Notes under the pieces: generated by a model
The model's input: the letters and a program-made list of their open reading frames with translations, nothing else
What the model was told of the DNA's origin: nothing
The model's database searches: none
DNA from: Altericroceibacterium spongiae
GTDB lineage: Bacteria; Pseudomonadota; Alphaproteobacteria; Sphingomonadales; Sphingomonadaceae
Length of the DNA: 64,000 nucleotides
Reading direction: 5' to 3'
Assembly: GCF_003610805.1 (NCBI RefSeq)
Contig: NZ_RAPF01000001.1
Coordinates: 186,001-250,000 of the forward strand
Shown here: positions 45,154 through 55,800 of the stretch, piece by piece
Layout of the letters: the number at the start of each line of letters is the position of its first letter
Position numbering within the stretch: the stretch's first letter is position 1
Translations under genes and position numbers: made by a program

Positions 45154-46143
45154 ATGAATGATATGACCGATACGAAATCCGACCAAGCCGACACCACCGT
45201 CCTTGCCGCTCCCGACATCGAAGTCGATGTCCGGCAGACTTTCGGCATCGATATCGACATGAAAGTCCCGGCTTTTTCCAAAGCCGATGACCGCGTGCCC
45301 GATACGGACGACAATTATGTCTTCGACCCGGATACCACGCTGGCGATTCTCGCCGGCTTTGCGCATAATCGCCGGGTGATGGTGCAGGGCTATCACGGTA
45401 CGGGTAAATCGACTCATATCGAACAGGTCGCCGCGCGGCTTAACTGGCCCTGCGTGCGGATCAATCTCGACGCGCATATTAGTCGTATCGATCTGGTCGG
45501 GCGCGATGCGATCGTACTGCGCGACGGTTTGCAGGTTACCGAATTTCGCGAAGGTCTGCTGCCCTGGGCGCTCCAGCATCCGGTGGCGCTGGTATTCGAT
45601 GAATATGATGCGGGCCGCCCCGATGTGATGTTCGTGATTCAGCGCGTTCTGGAAACGGCGGGCAAGCTGACGCTGCTCGATCAGAACCGGGTGATCCGCC
45701 CGAATCCCTATTTCCGCCTCTTTGCGACCTCCAACACGGTTGGCCTTGGCGATACGAGCGGGCTGTATCACGGCACGCAGGCGATCAATCAGGGCCAGAT
45801 GGACCGCTGGAACATGGTCGTCGGGCTCAACTATCTGCCCGCCGAGACCGAGCTGAACATCGTCTCGGCCAAGACCAGCCTCGACAAGGAAACGGTCGCC
45901 AATATGATCCGTGTGGCCGATCTGTCGCGGCAGGGCTTCATCAATGGCGATATTTCCACCGTGATGAGCCCGCGTACGGTGATTAGCTGGGCGCAGAACA
46001 CTGAAATTCTCGGCGATCTGGGCTTCGCTTTCCGCCTGTCCTTCCTCAATAAATGCGATGAGGCGGAACGGATGCTGGTAGCCGAATATTATCAGCGCGT
46101 CTTCGGTCAGGATCTGCCCGAAAGCGTGGTCGGACGGGCCTGA
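45154..46143 (+). CDS. cobS: CobS, cobaltochelatase ATPase subunit
   Basis: The protein (329 residues from the ATG at 45154) is an AAA+ ATPase. [19 protein letters not shown] and [19 protein letters not shown] match CobS N-termini. Walker A is [18 protein letters not shown], Walker [17 protein letters not shown] and sensor 1 [13 protein letters not shown]. With CobN and CobT it inserts cobalt into hydrogenobyrinate diamide in aerobic cobalamin synthesis. Alternative starts are 45163 and 45061, the latter giving an unconserved leader of 31 residues. No cobT follows; truA is the next gene, on the other strand. Confidence 0.93.
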   Translation: MNDMTDTKSDQADTTVLAAPDIEVDVRQTFGIDIDMKVPAFSKADDRVPDTDDNYVFDPDTTLAILAGFAHNRRVMVQGYHGTGKSTHIEQVAARLNWPCVRINLDAHISRIDLVGRDAIVLRDGLQVTEFREGLLPWALQHPVALVFDEYDAGRPDVMFVIQRVLETAGKLTLLDQNRVIRPNPYFRLFATSNTVGLGDTSGLYHGTQAINQGQMDRWNMVVGLNYLPAETELNIVSAKTSLDKETVANMIRVADLSRQGFINGDISTVMSPRTVISWAQNTEILGDLGFAFRLSFLNKCDEAERMLVAEYYQRVFGQDLPESVVGRA

Positions 46144-46153
46144 AACACAATAT

Positions 46154-46184
46154 CGTCATTCCCGCCACGGCGGCGGGAATGACG
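46154..46184. terminator. Bidirectional terminator, REP-like hairpin
   Basis: CGTCATTCCCGCC (46154-46166) and GGCGGGAATGACG (46172-46184) are exact 13-bp complements around ACGGC. The hairpin lies between the convergent cobS and truA genes and is followed by CATTTT. The GTCATTCCCGC core is a common repeated hairpin in many genomes. Confidence 0.7.
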
Positions 46185-46188
46185 CATT

Positions 46189-46938
46189 TTAGCTTTCTTG
46201 CGGATAGATGGCTTTCACGAAATAGAGCCCGTCGGGCGGGGCATTGAGCCCCAGTGCCTGACGGTCACGCGCGGCGAGTGCTTTGCCGACCTGCGCGACA
46301 TCCCACTGGCCCTGGCCGACAAGCGCGAGGCAGCCGACCATCGAGCGCACCTGATGATGCAGAAAACTGCGCGCTTCGGCTTCGATAATCACCCATTCAC
46401 CGGCGCGCCGGACACAGAGCCGGTCGAGCGTCTTTTCGGGGCTCGCCGCCTGACAATGGACCGAGCGGAAAGTGGTGAAATCATGTTTGCCGACCAGCGC
46501 CTGCGCGGCTTCGTGCATGGCCCCGGCATCGAGCGGGCGTGACACCTGCCAGGCTTTGCCCCGGTCGAGTGTAAGCGGCGCGCGGCGGTTGCAAATGCGA
46601 TATTCATAAGCCCGGCCGATGCAGGAAAAGCGGGCATGCCAGTCATCGGGCTTTACCTCGCAGGCGGTCACCGCCACCGGATCGGGGCGCAGTTTTGCAT
46701 TGAGCGCTTCCATCAGCCGGAATGCGGTGATGTCTTTCGCTATATCCATATGGCTGCGCATGGCGAGGGCGTGAACGCCCGAATCGGTCCGTCCGGCGCT
46801 ATGCAGAATGACCTCTTCGCCAGTAATGGCATAAGCGGCGTCTTCCAGCGATTGCTGGACACTCGGCCCATGCGCCTGCCTTTGCAGACCCATAAAGGGG
46901 GCGCCGTCAAATTCCACGGTGAGGGCGAAACGGGTCAT
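46189..46938 (-). CDS. truA: tRNA pseudouridine synthase A
   Basis: The 249-residue product opens [20 protein letters not shown], the usual TruA start. The catalytic Asp52 is in [14 protein letters not shown]. Further landmarks are [14 protein letters not shown] and [13 protein letters not shown]. It makes pseudouridine at positions 38-40 of tRNA anticodon arms. The start at 46938 is set by homology; an open upstream extension is unconserved. It lies 55 bp after fmt on the same strand, so fmt and truA form one operon with the terminator at 46154. Confidence 0.93.
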   Translation of the reverse strand: MTRFALTVEFDGAPFMGLQRQAHGPSVQQSLEDAAYAITGEEVILHSAGRTDSGVHALAMRSHMDIAKDITAFRLMEALNAKLRPDPVAVTACEVKPDDWHARFSCIGRAYEYRICNRRAPLTLDRGKAWQVSRPLDAGAMHEAAQALVGKHDFTTFRSVHCQAASPEKTLDRLCVRRAGEWVIIEAEARSFLHHQVRSMVGCLALVGQGQWDVAQVGKALAARDRQALGLNAPPDGLYFVKAIYPQES

Positions 46939-46993
46939 GCGCAACGTCGCCTTGCGGTCCGGTGCTGGAACGATGAAACCAGAAAACCGGGCA

Positions 46994-47899
46994 TCACAGA
47001 AGCACGGTTCCCACCGGAATTTTTCTGCCGCGCAGAAAAGCCGCTGCATCCATAGCCGGCTTGCCTGCCCGCTGAATGCGGGTAGGGCGCAGCGCGGCAT
47101 TGCCGCAGGCGATGGTGAAATCCTCATCCAGCACGGTGCCCGGTGCGCCGTTTACGCCGATTACATGGGCGGAGAGGACCTTGATCCGCTCCCCGTCGAG
47201 CTGAAACCATGCGCCGGGGAAGGGGGCAAAGGCGCGCACTTCGCGTTCGAGCTGTTCGGCCGGTCTGGTGAAATCCATCCGCGCTTCGTTCTTGTCGATC
47301 TTGGCCGCATAGGTCGCTTCCTTATCGTCCTGCGGCACTGGATGGAGCGCATCGAGATCGATCAGCGTGCCGACCATCAGTTGCGCGCCCAGTTCGGCCA
47401 GTTCCTCGGTCAGTTCGCCCGCCGTCTTGTCTTCGATCGGAGTGCGCACCGTGGCAATCATATCGCCGGTATCGAGACCCTGTTCCATCTGCATGATGGT
47501 GATGCCGGTGACCGGGTCGCCCGCCAGAATGGCGCGCTGGATCGGTGCCGCCCCGCGCCAGTGCGGCAGCAGTGAGGCATGGACATTGAGGCAGCCATGA
47601 GCGGGCGCGTCGAGAATCGGCTGCGGCAGGATCAGGCCATAGGCCGCAACCACTGCCAGATCGGCTTCGAGCGCCAGAAATTCGGCCTGCGCGGCGACAT
47701 CTTTCAGCGATACCGGATGGCGCACTTCGATCCCCAGCCTTTCGGCTTCCACCTGCACAGGGGAAGGCTGCAATTTCTTGCCCCTTCCCGCGCGGCGCGG
47801 GGGCTGGGTGTAAACGGCCAGAATCGTATGGTTCGCTTCGGCCAGAGCGGTGAGGGTGGGCACCGCAAAATCGGGCGTTCCCATGAAGATGATGCGCAT
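46994..47899 (-). CDS. fmt: Methionyl-tRNA formyltransferase
   Basis: The 301-residue length is standard. The start [19 protein letters not shown] and the catalytic region [20 protein letters not shown], which has the Asn/His dyad, are clear, followed by [16 protein letters not shown] and a C-terminal tRNA-binding domain. It formylates initiator Met-tRNA with 10-formyl-tetrahydrofolate. It is divergent from recR with a 53-bp gap. Def, its functional partner, is nearby at 49587 but in a separate unit. Confidence 0.95.
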   Translation of the reverse strand: MRIIFMGTPDFAVPTLTALAEANHTILAVYTQPPRRAGRGKKLQPSPVQVEAERLGIEVRHPVSLKDVAAQAEFLALEADLAVVAAYGLILPQPILDAPAHGCLNVHASLLPHWRGAAPIQRAILAGDPVTGITIMQMEQGLDTGDMIATVRTPIEDKTAGELTEELAELGAQLMVGTLIDLDALHPVPQDDKEATYAAKIDKNEARMDFTRPAEQLEREVRAFAPFPGAWFQLDGERIKVLSAHVIGVNGAPGTVLDEDFTIACGNAALRPTRIQRAGKPAMDAAAFLRGRKIPVGTVLL

Positions 47900-47952
47900 A
47901 TGCTGTGGCGAGGCCCTTCCTAAAATGCTTTGAACGCCCTATCTGCCGCTCC

Positions 47953-48549
47953 ATGGCATCGCAAGAGATCGAGGCGCTTTCCGCTGTATTGTCCCGTCTG
48001 CCGGGGCTTGGCCCGCGTTCCGCAAGGCGGGCTGTTTTGTGGCTGGTCAAACGGCGTGAAACCGCGCTTCCGCAATTGCTCGATGCGCTGGCGGCGGTCC
48101 GCGATACGCTGGTCGAATGCGATATTTGCGGCAATATCGATACGCAGAATCCATGCGGTATCTGTGCCGATCCGCGCCGCGACCAGCGCCAGATCTGCGT
48201 GGTGGAGGATGTTTCCGATCTCTGGGCGCTCGACCGGGCGCGGCTGTTTACCGGGCGCTATCACGTGCTGGGCGGGCGGCTTTCGGCGCTGGAAGGCGTC
48301 CGGCCCGAGGATCTTGCCATCGGTTCGCTGATCGAGCGTGTACGGGCCGGCGGTATCGATGAAATTGTTCTGGCGATGAATGCCACGCTCGAAGGGCAGA
48401 CCACCGCCCATTATATTGCCGAGCGGCTGGAAGACTTGCCGGTGCGTATCACCCAGCTCGCCCATGGCCTGCCGGTGGGTGGCGAACTGGACTATCTCGA
48501 CGAAGGCACGCTGGCGCAGGCCCTGCGGGCGCGGCGCCCGCTCGGCTGA
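47953..48549 (+). CDS. recR: Recombination mediator RecR
   Basis: The 198-residue protein has the helix-hairpin-helix [17 protein letters not shown], the zinc finger [16 protein letters not shown] with four Cys, and the Toprim segment [13 protein letters not shown], then [16 protein letters not shown] and [15 protein letters not shown]. It works with RecO/RecF in loading RecA on gapped DNA. The ATG at 47953 is the first in good homology. In many genomes a nucleoid protein (ybaB) and dnaX lie upstream; here they are absent. Confidence 0.94.
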   Translation: MASQEIEALSAVLSRLPGLGPRSARRAVLWLVKRRETALPQLLDALAAVRDTLVECDICGNIDTQNPCGICADPRRDQRQICVVEDVSDLWALDRARLFTGRYHVLGGRLSALEGVRPEDLAIGSLIERVRAGGIDEIVLAMNATLEGQTTAHYIAERLEDLPVRITQLAHGLPVGGELDYLDEGTLAQALRARRPLG

Positions 48550-48645
48550 ACGGGCTTTGTCCGCCTGCGGTTGAACTGTGCCCGCCTGCTGTTGACAGGG
48601 GCGGTCCCCCCGGCAAATCTGCATTCTCCAGCAAAGGAGGATGAT

Positions 48646-48822
48646 ATGGCGCATAAATTCGAAATCTATAAGGACAAGGCAGGCGAATTCCGCGTGCGGT
48701 TCAAATATAATTCCGAAATCATGTTTTCGACCGAAGGCTACTCTTCCAAGGCATCGGCGCAGAATGCCATCGATTCCATCAAGACAAACGGCCCCGACGC
48801 TCCGGTCGAGGACAATAGCTGA
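48646..48822 (+). CDS. YegP-like small protein (DUF1508)
   Basis: The 58-residue protein is a single DUF1508 repeat: FEIYKDKAGEFRVRFKYN, then EGYSSKASAQNAIDSIK. The domain occurs in YegP-like proteins of unknown function, sometimes duplicated; here there is one copy. AAAGGAGG at 48633-48640 is a strong ribosome-binding site for the ATG at 48646. It lies 96 bp after recR and convergent with the DJ-1-type gene. Confidence 0.85.
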   Translation: MAHKFEIYKDKAGEFRVRFKYNSEIMFSTEGYSSKASAQNAIDSIKTNGPDAPVEDNS

Positions 48823-48827
48823 AGGGG

Positions 48828-49445
48828 TCAGGCGGCCAGCTCGCCGGATGGCAGAAAGGGCCCGATCGCAGCCATAGCGCGGTCGATAAAGACCTGCTTT
48901 TCGCCTACCGGCGCGACATAATGGATGGCGTCGGCGGCCTCCTGCCGTCCGGCTTTGCGGGCGATCATCCAGCAGGCGAGATATTGCGCTGCAAGGCAGC
49001 CGCCCGCGCTGGCGACATTACCATGCGCGACGAAGGGCGTGTCGAGCACATCGACTCCGGCTTCGATAACCCAGGGTTTCGTGGTGAGATCGGTGCAGGC
49101 GGGCAAATCGCCTGTCAGGCCCAGTTTTGCCAGCAATAATGTGCCCGAACATTGCGCACCGATAAGCTGGCTCGAAGGATCGAGCCGGAGGCGGGAGAGC
49201 AGCCTGTCATCCTGTGCAATCTCGCGGGTTTTGATACCGCTGCCGATAATCACGGCATCGGCATCCTGCGCGAATTCCAGCGGTTCCTGCCGTTTGATGG
49301 TGACGCCGTTCATCGATGTGACCTCCGGTTCCGGGCAGGTGATGCGCGCTTCCCAGCCTTTGGCGCGCAACCGGTTGAGGATGGCGGCGGCGACGAAAGA
49401 ATCCAGCTCGTTGAAACCATCGAATGTCAAAACGGCGATTTTCAT
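48828..49445 (-). CDS. DJ-1/PfpI family protein
   Basis: The 205-residue protein has the DJ-1/PfpI fold: KIAVLTFDGFNELDSFVAA, ADAVIIGSGIKTREIA and the nucleophile elbow GAQCSGTLLLAKLG with Cys99. The region after it (VAHGNVASAGGCLAAQYLA) is where a His partner would lie; His140 is possible. Family members include chaperone/glyoxalase-type enzymes, amidases and transcription-related proteins. Substrate and function cannot be assigned. It is convergent with the YegP-like gene and divergent from def. Confidence 0.85.
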   Translation of the reverse strand: MKIAVLTFDGFNELDSFVAAAILNRLRAKGWEARITCPEPEVTSMNGVTIKRQEPLEFAQDADAVIIGSGIKTREIAQDDRLLSRLRLDPSSQLIGAQCSGTLLLAKLGLTGDLPACTDLTTKPWVIEAGVDVLDTPFVAHGNVASAGGCLAAQYLACWMIARKAGRQEAADAIHYVAPVGEKQVFIDRAMAAIGPFLPSGELAA

Positions 49446-49586
49446 GCGGAATTCCTTTCAGTTTCGCGGCCGGGCGCAATAGTATGAAAGCCGTTCGGGC
49501 AGCAAGTCGGTTTCCGGCCAGGCTGATCGAAAATCCGGCGCACACAGCCGCTTGCGCCCGGCGCAGGAGGGTCTTATCTTAGAGCC

Positions 49587-50153
49587 ATGGCTATTCGTGA
49601 AATCCTGGAAGTGCCGGACCCCCGGCTCAAGACCGTGTCCAAACCCGTCGAGACTTTCGATGAGGAGCTGAAAGTGCTCGTCGACGATATGTTCGAGACG
49701 ATGTATGATGCCCCCGGTATCGGCCTTGCCGCGATCCAGGTTGGTGTGCCGCTGCGCGTGCTGGTGATCGATCTGCAGGAACCCGATCCCGAGGCGGAGC
49801 CCGAACAGTGCGATCATGACGGTTGCGGGCATGACCACCGGCCGGTGGTGAAAAACCCGCGGGTTTTCATCAATCCCGAAATTCTCGATCCGAGCGAGGA
49901 TCAGGCGACCTATCAGGAAGGCTGCCTGTCGGTCCCCGATGTTTTTGCCGAAGTGGATCGTCCCGCCACCTGCCGGGTGCGCTGGCACGATCTCGACGGG
50001 AATGTTCAGGAAGAGGATATGGAAGGGCTGATGGCCACATGCATTCAGCATGAGATGGATCATCTCGAAGGCATTCTCTTCATAGACCATCTTTCACGGC
50101 TCAAGCGCAATATGGCGCTTCGGAAGCTGAGCAAGGCACGCAAGGCCGCCTGA
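49587..50153 (+). CDS. def: Peptide deformylase with Cys/His-rich insertion
   Basis: The 188-residue enzyme has all three motifs: [17 protein letters not shown] with metal Cys113, and QHEMDH with His155, Glu156 and His159. It removes the formyl group from nascent proteins. Between the usual strands (about residues 65-90) is an insertion rich in acidic residues and containing [10 protein letters not shown], with Cys75, His77, Cys80, His82 and His84. This could bind a second metal; many alphaproteobacterial deformylases have an acidic insert at this place, but the Cys/His cluster is notable. The gene starts a transcription unit ending at the terminator at 50180. Confidence 0.93.
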   Translation: MAIREILEVPDPRLKTVSKPVETFDEELKVLVDDMFETMYDAPGIGLAAIQVGVPLRVLVIDLQEPDPEAEPEQCDHDGCGHDHRPVVKNPRVFINPEILDPSEDQATYQEGCLSVPDVFAEVDRPATCRVRWHDLDGNVQEEDMEGLMATCIQHEMDHLEGILFIDHLSRLKRNMALRKLSKARKAA

Positions 50154-50179
50154 CTTTCCAACAGGTTTTCGACTGATCG

Positions 50180-50212
50180 AAAAGCGGAGGGACACGATTT
50201 CCTCCGCTTTTT
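50180..50212 (+). terminator. Rho-independent terminator of def
   Basis: AAAAGCGGAGG (50180-50190) pairs with CCTCCGCTTT (50201-50210) and further Ts, around a 10-nt loop. The stem is GC-rich and the T-run TTTTT immediately follows, 27 bp after the stop codon. Confidence 0.85.
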
Positions 50213-50255
50213 CGTTTGGGGTGTGGGCGCGGTTGCCGGCCTGGCCATGTTTTGG

Positions 50256-50320
50256 GCCGTTCTGGCCCCGTTCAAAAGCCTTCTGGCCCTGTTCGGTGCC
50301 GTTCTGGCTCCGTTCAGCCG
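50256..50320. repeat. Three imperfect tandem repeats between def and lolC
   Basis: Units read CCGTTCTGGCCCCGTTC, CCTTCTGGCCCTGTTC and CCGTTCTGGCTCCGTTC, each about 20-22 bp including spacers. They lie in the 190-bp gap before lolC. A 61-residue frame reads through them, but no protein family is recognised. Confidence 0.5.
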
Positions 50321-50404
50321 GTGGGCGTCAAAGCGGTTGCCTCGCTGCGATCCGCCCCCTAAACACCGGCGCGAAATGTCCCAAACCAACGCAAAGCCAG
50401 TCGT

Positions 50405-51646
50405 TTGATCCTCTCTCCCTTCGAATGGACCATAGCCAAGCGATATATGCTTCCTGGACGCGGCGAAGCATTCATCACACTGGTTGCCGGTATCAGTCTC
50501 GCCGCCGTCATGCTGGGGGTTGCCGCCCTCGTCATCGTGATGAGTGTGATGAATGGATTTCGAGCGGAACTCCTTGATAAGATTGTCGGTTTAAACGGTC
50601 ATGCGATCATTCAGGCCTATGGCGGACGGCTGAATGACTGGGAGGATGTGCTGGAAGATGTCCGCAAGACGCCCGGTGTGGTCCGCGCTTCTCCCCTCAT
50701 CGAACAACCGTTACTCGGCAGCTTCAACGGAAGGGTTGAAGCGGTGCTGATCCGCGGCAATACGCAGGACGATATCGACCGGCTGAGCGACAATGTGGTG
50801 AGCGGGGATATGTCCACGCTGAAGCCCGATGTAAACAATGTCGCCATCGGTTCGCGGCTTGCCATGAATCTCGGTGCCAGAGTGGGGGACACGATCACCA
50901 TCATCAATCCGATGGGCCGTTCGACTCCGTTCGGAACTGCGCCGCGGCAGATCGGCTATACGATTACCGCGATTTTCGAAATCGGTGTCTACGACTACGA
51001 CCAGTCCTTTGTCGTCATGCCGATTCCTAACGCGCAAACCCTTCTTTTAAGCGGAAATTCCATCGGTATGATCGAGGTTCAGACGGTCAATCCGGACACG
51101 GTCGACAAGACACTGGCTCCGCTGAAAAACACGCTGGCCGGGCAGGCTGTCGTTTCCGACTGGAAGGAAATCAACGCCTCATTGTTCGAAGCGCTGGAAG
51201 TCGAACGGGTGGCGATGTTCTTTGTCCTGTCGATCATCGTGCTGGTGGCAGTGTTCAATATCCTCTCCTCTCTCATCATGCTGGTTCGTGCGAAAACCCG
51301 CGATATCGCGATCCTGCGCACCATGGGCGCAACACGACGATCCTTGCTCAAGATTTTCGTAACCACCGGTTTTGTGATCGGAGCAATCGGCACTGTAGCT
51401 GGCCTTATACTGGGCTTTATAGTGCTCTATTTCCGTCAGGGCATTGTCCATTTCATGGAAATCGTAACCGGGCAGAGTCTGTGGAACCCGGAAATCCGTT
51501 TTCTCACCACCCTGCCATCCAGAACCGACCCGACGGAAATTATTGCGATTACCGCGATGGCGCTGATCCTCAGTTTTCTCGCGACGCTTTATCCGGCCCT
51601 GAAAGCGGCCAGCACCGACCCCGTTCAGGTATTGCGCTATGAGTGA
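50405..51646 (+). CDS. lolC: Lipoprotein-releasing system permease LolC/LolE
   Basis: The 413-residue permease opens with [21 protein letters not shown], a conserved alphaproteobacterial LolC/E start. Four membrane helices are evident: one near residue 25 and three between about 265 and 400. A large periplasmic domain lies between them. The C-terminus has [20 protein letters not shown], the usual LolC/E ending. With LolD it extracts lipoproteins from the inner membrane for LolA. Translation from the TTG at 50405 is chosen because the conserved N-terminus requires it; the first ATG is 14 codons later. It overlaps lolD by 8 bp. Confidence 0.92.
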   Translation: MILSPFEWTIAKRYMLPGRGEAFITLVAGISLAAVMLGVAALVIVMSVMNGFRAELLDKIVGLNGHAIIQAYGGRLNDWEDVLEDVRKTPGVVRASPLIEQPLLGSFNGRVEAVLIRGNTQDDIDRLSDNVVSGDMSTLKPDVNNVAIGSRLAMNLGARVGDTITIINPMGRSTPFGTAPRQIGYTITAIFEIGVYDYDQSFVVMPIPNAQTLLLSGNSIGMIEVQTVNPDTVDKTLAPLKNTLAGQAVVSDWKEINASLFEALEVERVAMFFVLSIIVLVAVFNILSSLIMLVRAKTRDIAILRTMGATRRSLLKIFVTTGFVIGAIGTVAGLILGFIVLYFRQGIVHFMEIVTGQSLWNPEIRFLTTLPSRTDPTEIIAITAMALILSFLATLYPALKAASTDPVQVLRYE

Positions 51647-52337
51647 TAATCCCGTGTTTTCCGGTGCAGAGCCGGTGGTTCGCCTGAGCAACCTCACGCG
51701 CAGTTTCGAGCAGGGTGGCGTGCGTATCGATGTGCTGCGCGGCATTGACCTGACCATTGCACCCGGTGAAATCGTGGCACTGCTGGGGCCATCGGGTTCG
51801 GGCAAATCGACTATGCTGCAGGCCGTTGGTCTACTGGAAGGCGGTTTCGGCGGAACGATTGAGCTTGTTGGCACCGATGCCAGCAAATTGTCGGGTGATG
51901 AGCGCACCGCCTTGCGGCGCAATCATCTCGGTTTCGTCTATCAGTTTCACCATTTGCTGAGCGACTTTTCCGCCATAGAAAATGTCGTGCTTCCGCAATT
52001 GGTAGCCGATATCGGCCGTGCGGACGCCGATGAACGCGCGGCAAACCTGTTGAGCAAGCTGGGGCTGGCAGAGCGTCTCGACCATCGCCCGAGCCAGCTT
52101 TCAGGCGGAGAACAGCAGCGCGTGGCAGTGGCTCGTGCTCTGGCAAACCGCCCGCACCTTGTGCTGGCGGATGAACCTACGGGCAATCTGGACGAAGCCA
52201 CGGCGGATAAGGTGCTGGAACAGTTTCTGGACCTTGTGCGCGGACAGGGAAGCGCGGCATTGATCGCCACCCATAATGAACGTCTCGCACGGCGTATGGA
52301 TCGTGTGGTAAGATTACATGAAGGCGTGCTGACCTGA
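51639..52337 (+). CDS. lolD: Lipoprotein-releasing ABC ATPase LolD
   Basis: The 232-residue ATPase has Walker [10 protein letters not shown], the Q-loop in [16 protein letters not shown], signature [15 protein letters not shown], Walker [13 protein letters not shown] and a switch His in ATHNE. It powers LolC-dependent lipoprotein release from the inner membrane. The gene starts inside the lolC end, showing translational coupling. Confidence 0.94.
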   Translation: MSDNPVFSGAEPVVRLSNLTRSFEQGGVRIDVLRGIDLTIAPGEIVALLGPSGSGKSTMLQAVGLLEGGFGGTIELVGTDASKLSGDERTALRRNHLGFVYQFHHLLSDFSAIENVVLPQLVADIGRADADERAANLLSKLGLAERLDHRPSQLSGGEQQRVAVARALANRPHLVLADEPTGNLDEATADKVLEQFLDLVRGQGSAALIATHNERLARRMDRVVRLHEGVLT

Positions 52338-52413
52338 AACGGTCCTGAAGATTTAATAAACAAATTCAGTTTGATGCCTTTGGGGGCATGGAAAAGGTAG
52401 AAGGAGATAAACG

Positions 52414-52689
52414 ATGACCGACCATCCCAGCACTTATAATGGTGGTGCCGGTGCAACGGGCGAAATCGACTGGGACGATCGTGCCTCGATCCACCTGAAG
52501 GATGACGGTCGTGGGTTACTGGACAGCATGAAGGGCCTTTATCGCGGCACACTTGCGGAAATGGTCCGGCATGTGATGCAAATGCCTGAAACCGAAAGGG
52601 GCAATTATGTGATCCAGAAGGCCGGCGATCACCGGCTGGATCTTCATGAAATCGCGGCGCTTGCGGCCCGGCCGGATTTTCCTGGCTGA
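52414..52689 (+). CDS. Small conserved-looking hypothetical protein
   Basis: The 91-residue product is acidic, with no membrane segment. A disordered N-terminus (MTDHPSTYNGGAGATG) leads to DSMKGLYRGTLAEMVRHVM and LDLHEIAALAARPDF. No family is recognised by eye. A purine-rich stretch GAAGGAGATAAACG precedes the ATG, a strong ribosome-binding site. It is followed by a clear terminator, so it closes the lolCD unit or forms its own. Confidence 0.7.
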   Translation: MTDHPSTYNGGAGATGEIDWDDRASIHLKDDGRGLLDSMKGLYRGTLAEMVRHVMQMPETERGNYVIQKAGDHRLDLHEIAALAARPDFPG

Positions 52690-52717
52690 TCCGGGTATCT
52701 GGCCGTTGAACGGGAAG

Positions 52718-52746
52718 GGCGATGCAGGAGATGCGTCGCCTTTTTT
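52718..52746 (+). terminator. Rho-independent terminator before dnaE
   Basis: GGCGATGCA (52718-52726) pairs with TGCGTCGCC (52732-52740; one G-U), loop GGAGA, followed by TTTTTT. Confidence 0.88.
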
Positions 52747-52854
52747 GTATTTTCCAGACATTGAGGTTCATGAGAGGGAAGAACTCACAAGGTTTTCCCC
52801 AATCGTGCTCCTTCCTCACTTGATCGCAGGGGCAGAGGGCAGCAAATTACTGGT

Positions 52855-55800
52855 ATGGCTCATGCACCTTTTGTCCCCCTTCGCATTCTCTCCTCCTATT
52901 CGATGCTGGAGGGAGCTATCGATCCGAAAGACATTGCGAAGCTTGCAAGGGAGCATGGATTTCCGGCCATCGCCATCTGTGACCGAAATGGCCTTTACGG
53001 AGCGCCGATTTTCGCCGGGGCCTGCAAAAAGGAAGGCATTCAGCCGATTATAGGCACGCTCCTAGGTGTTTCACGAGGCGATGGCTTTGCAATCGATTAT
53101 CTGCCGCTTTATGCGCAGAACGAAACGGGCTGGAATAATCTATGTTATCTGGTCAGCAAGGCGCATCTTGAACGTCCTCTCGAACTCGAACCCCATGTCC
53201 TTTATTCTGAGCTGGAGGGGCATACAGAGGGTGTAATCGCGCTTACCGGAGCGAGTGAAGGCGCAATCACCAAGCTGTATGCCGAAGGGCAGAGAGATCA
53301 CGCCGAAGAAATTGCCGAAAAGCTGATCTCTTATTTTCCCGATCGTCTTTATGTCGAGATTGCGCGCCGCGGACATCCGGTGTCGGATGCAGCCGAAGAT
53401 GCGCTGATTGCGCTCGCTTACAGCCGTAATCTTCCGCTTGTAGCGACCAATCCGGCTAATTTTGCCGAGCCTTATATGCATGCCGCGCATGATGCCATGC
53501 TGTGCATTGCTCATTCGACACATCTCGATACGGAAGATCGATTGCATTCGGAACCGGAAGCCTTCGTCAAAAGTGCTCAGCAGATGGAAGAGGACTTTTC
53601 CGACCTGCCCGAGGCTTTGATGAATACGCTGGTCATCGCTCAGCGTTGTGCTTTCGCTCCCCCGAAGCGCAAACCGCTTCTGCCCAGTCTGGCCGGAGAC
53701 CGGGAAGGGGAAGAACGTATGCTCGCCGAAGATGCTCGCCGGGGCCTTGCCAAACGGCTCGAAGTCTATCCTGAGCTGAGCGATGAAGACCGCAAAATGT
53801 ATGAAGAACGGCTCGAATATGAGTTGGGTATCATCATTCGGATGGGTTTTCCGGGTTATTTCCTGATCGTTGCTGACTTTATCAAATGGGCAAAGGAACA
53901 GGGCATCCCTGTCGGACCGGGGCGCGGTTCCGGGGCCGGTTCGCTGGTGGCATGGTCACTGACGATTACCGATCTCGACCCGATCAGTCTGGGGCTGCTG
54001 TTCGAACGGTTTCTTAATCCCGAGCGTGTGTCTATGCCGGATTTCGATATCGACTTCTGCGAAACGCGGCGTGGCGAAGTAATCCGCTATGTGCAGAATA
54101 AATATGGCCACGATCACGTGGCGCAGATCATTACCTTCGGTAAGCTGAAAGCGCGCGCTGTGCTGCGCGATACAGGCCGTATTCTACAAATGCCCTATGG
54201 TCAGGTGGACCGTTTAACCAAGATGGTACCCAATCACCCGACCGATCCGTGGACTCTTGAGCGTGCGCTTAACGGAGCGGCCGATTTCCGGCGTGAATAT
54301 GACAATGATAATGAGGTGAAACGCCTCATCGATCTGGCCAAGCAATTAGAGGGTTTTCCACGCAATTCGTCGACACATGCAGCTGGTGTGGTAATTGGAG
54401 ACCGGCCGCTTAATCAGCTTGTGCCGCTTTATCGCGATCCACGTTCGGATATGCCGGTGACCCAGTTCGACATGAAGTTTGTCGAAGACACAGGTCTGAT
54501 TAAATTCGACTTTCTTGGCCTGAAGACATTGTCGGTTCTGCGCAAAGCTGTCGATCTGCTCAAGCGGCGGGGGATCGATGTCGATCTGTCGCATATCCCG
54601 ATGGACGATTCCGATGTTTTCGAGCTGCTGAAACGTGGCGATACGGTTGGTGTATTCCAGCTGGAATCTGAAGGAATGCGCCGTACACTGGCAGCGGTAA
54701 AGCCGACCAAATTCGAAGATATTATTGCGCTCGTATCTCTCTATCGGCCCGGCCCGATGGATAATATTCCGCTATTCGGAAAACGTAAAAATGGCGAAGT
54801 GACTATTGAATATCCGCACGAAAAACTGGCGGGTATTCTCGAAGAAACATACGGAATCTTCGTGTATCAGGAACAGGTGATGCAGGCTGCGCAGATTCTG
54901 GCCGGTTATTCACTGGGGGACGCCGATTTGCTTCGTCGCGCCATGGGCAAAAAGATACAGGCGGAGATGGATGCGCAACGCATTCGTTTTTGTGAGGGCT
55001 GCAAAGAAACTTCCGGAATTGAGAAGAATAAGGCGAATGAGCTGTTCGACTTGATCGATAAGTTCGCTGGTTATGGTTTCAACAAATCCCATGCTGCAGC
55101 TTACGCCTTGCTCTCCTATCAGACCGCCTGGCTAAAAACGCATTATCCCGAGGAATTTTATGCTGCGGCAATGTGCTTCGACATGCATCAGTCGGAGAAA
55201 CTAGCTGTGTTTGTCGATGATATGCGCAAGAACGACGTTATTATCCTCGGACCTGACATGAACGCCTCCGAGGCGGAATATATAGTTGAGCAGACGCAGG
55301 ACGGATATGCCGTCCGCTATGGCTTGGCAGGCCTGCGCAATGTGGGCGAAAAGGCAATGGATGCTGTGGTCGCCGAAAGGGAGAAAAACGGGCCTTTCGC
55401 GTCGCTTGAGGATATTTTCCGTCGTATGCCGCCAGGAGCGATGAACCGTCGCCAGCTGGAAGGTCTTGCAGGAGGCGGGGCGTTTGACAGTCTCGAACCC
55501 AACCGGGCCAAGGTTCTTGCGAATGCCGATATGCTTCTGGCCGTTGCAGAAGCTTCTGAGCGTGATCGCAGCAGCGGTCAGGGCGGATTGTTCGGCGGCG
55601 ATGATCATATCGAGCCGGATTTGCGACTGGTCGATGCCGAACCATGGAGCCGCAACGATCAGATGGCGAATGAGAAAGATGTTTTCGGTTTCTATTTTGC
55701 TGCCCATCCAGTGGAACAATATCGCGCGGTTGCCTCCGGAAATGGCGCGCGGTCTTATGCCAGCCTGATGGATGGGGGTGCCATTGGCGGACGTTCGCAG

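Noticed and set aside
50223-50408. Frame of 61 codons through the repeats before lolC
   Set aside because: Its sequence is a by-product of the tandem repeats and overlaps the lolC start; no family is recognised.
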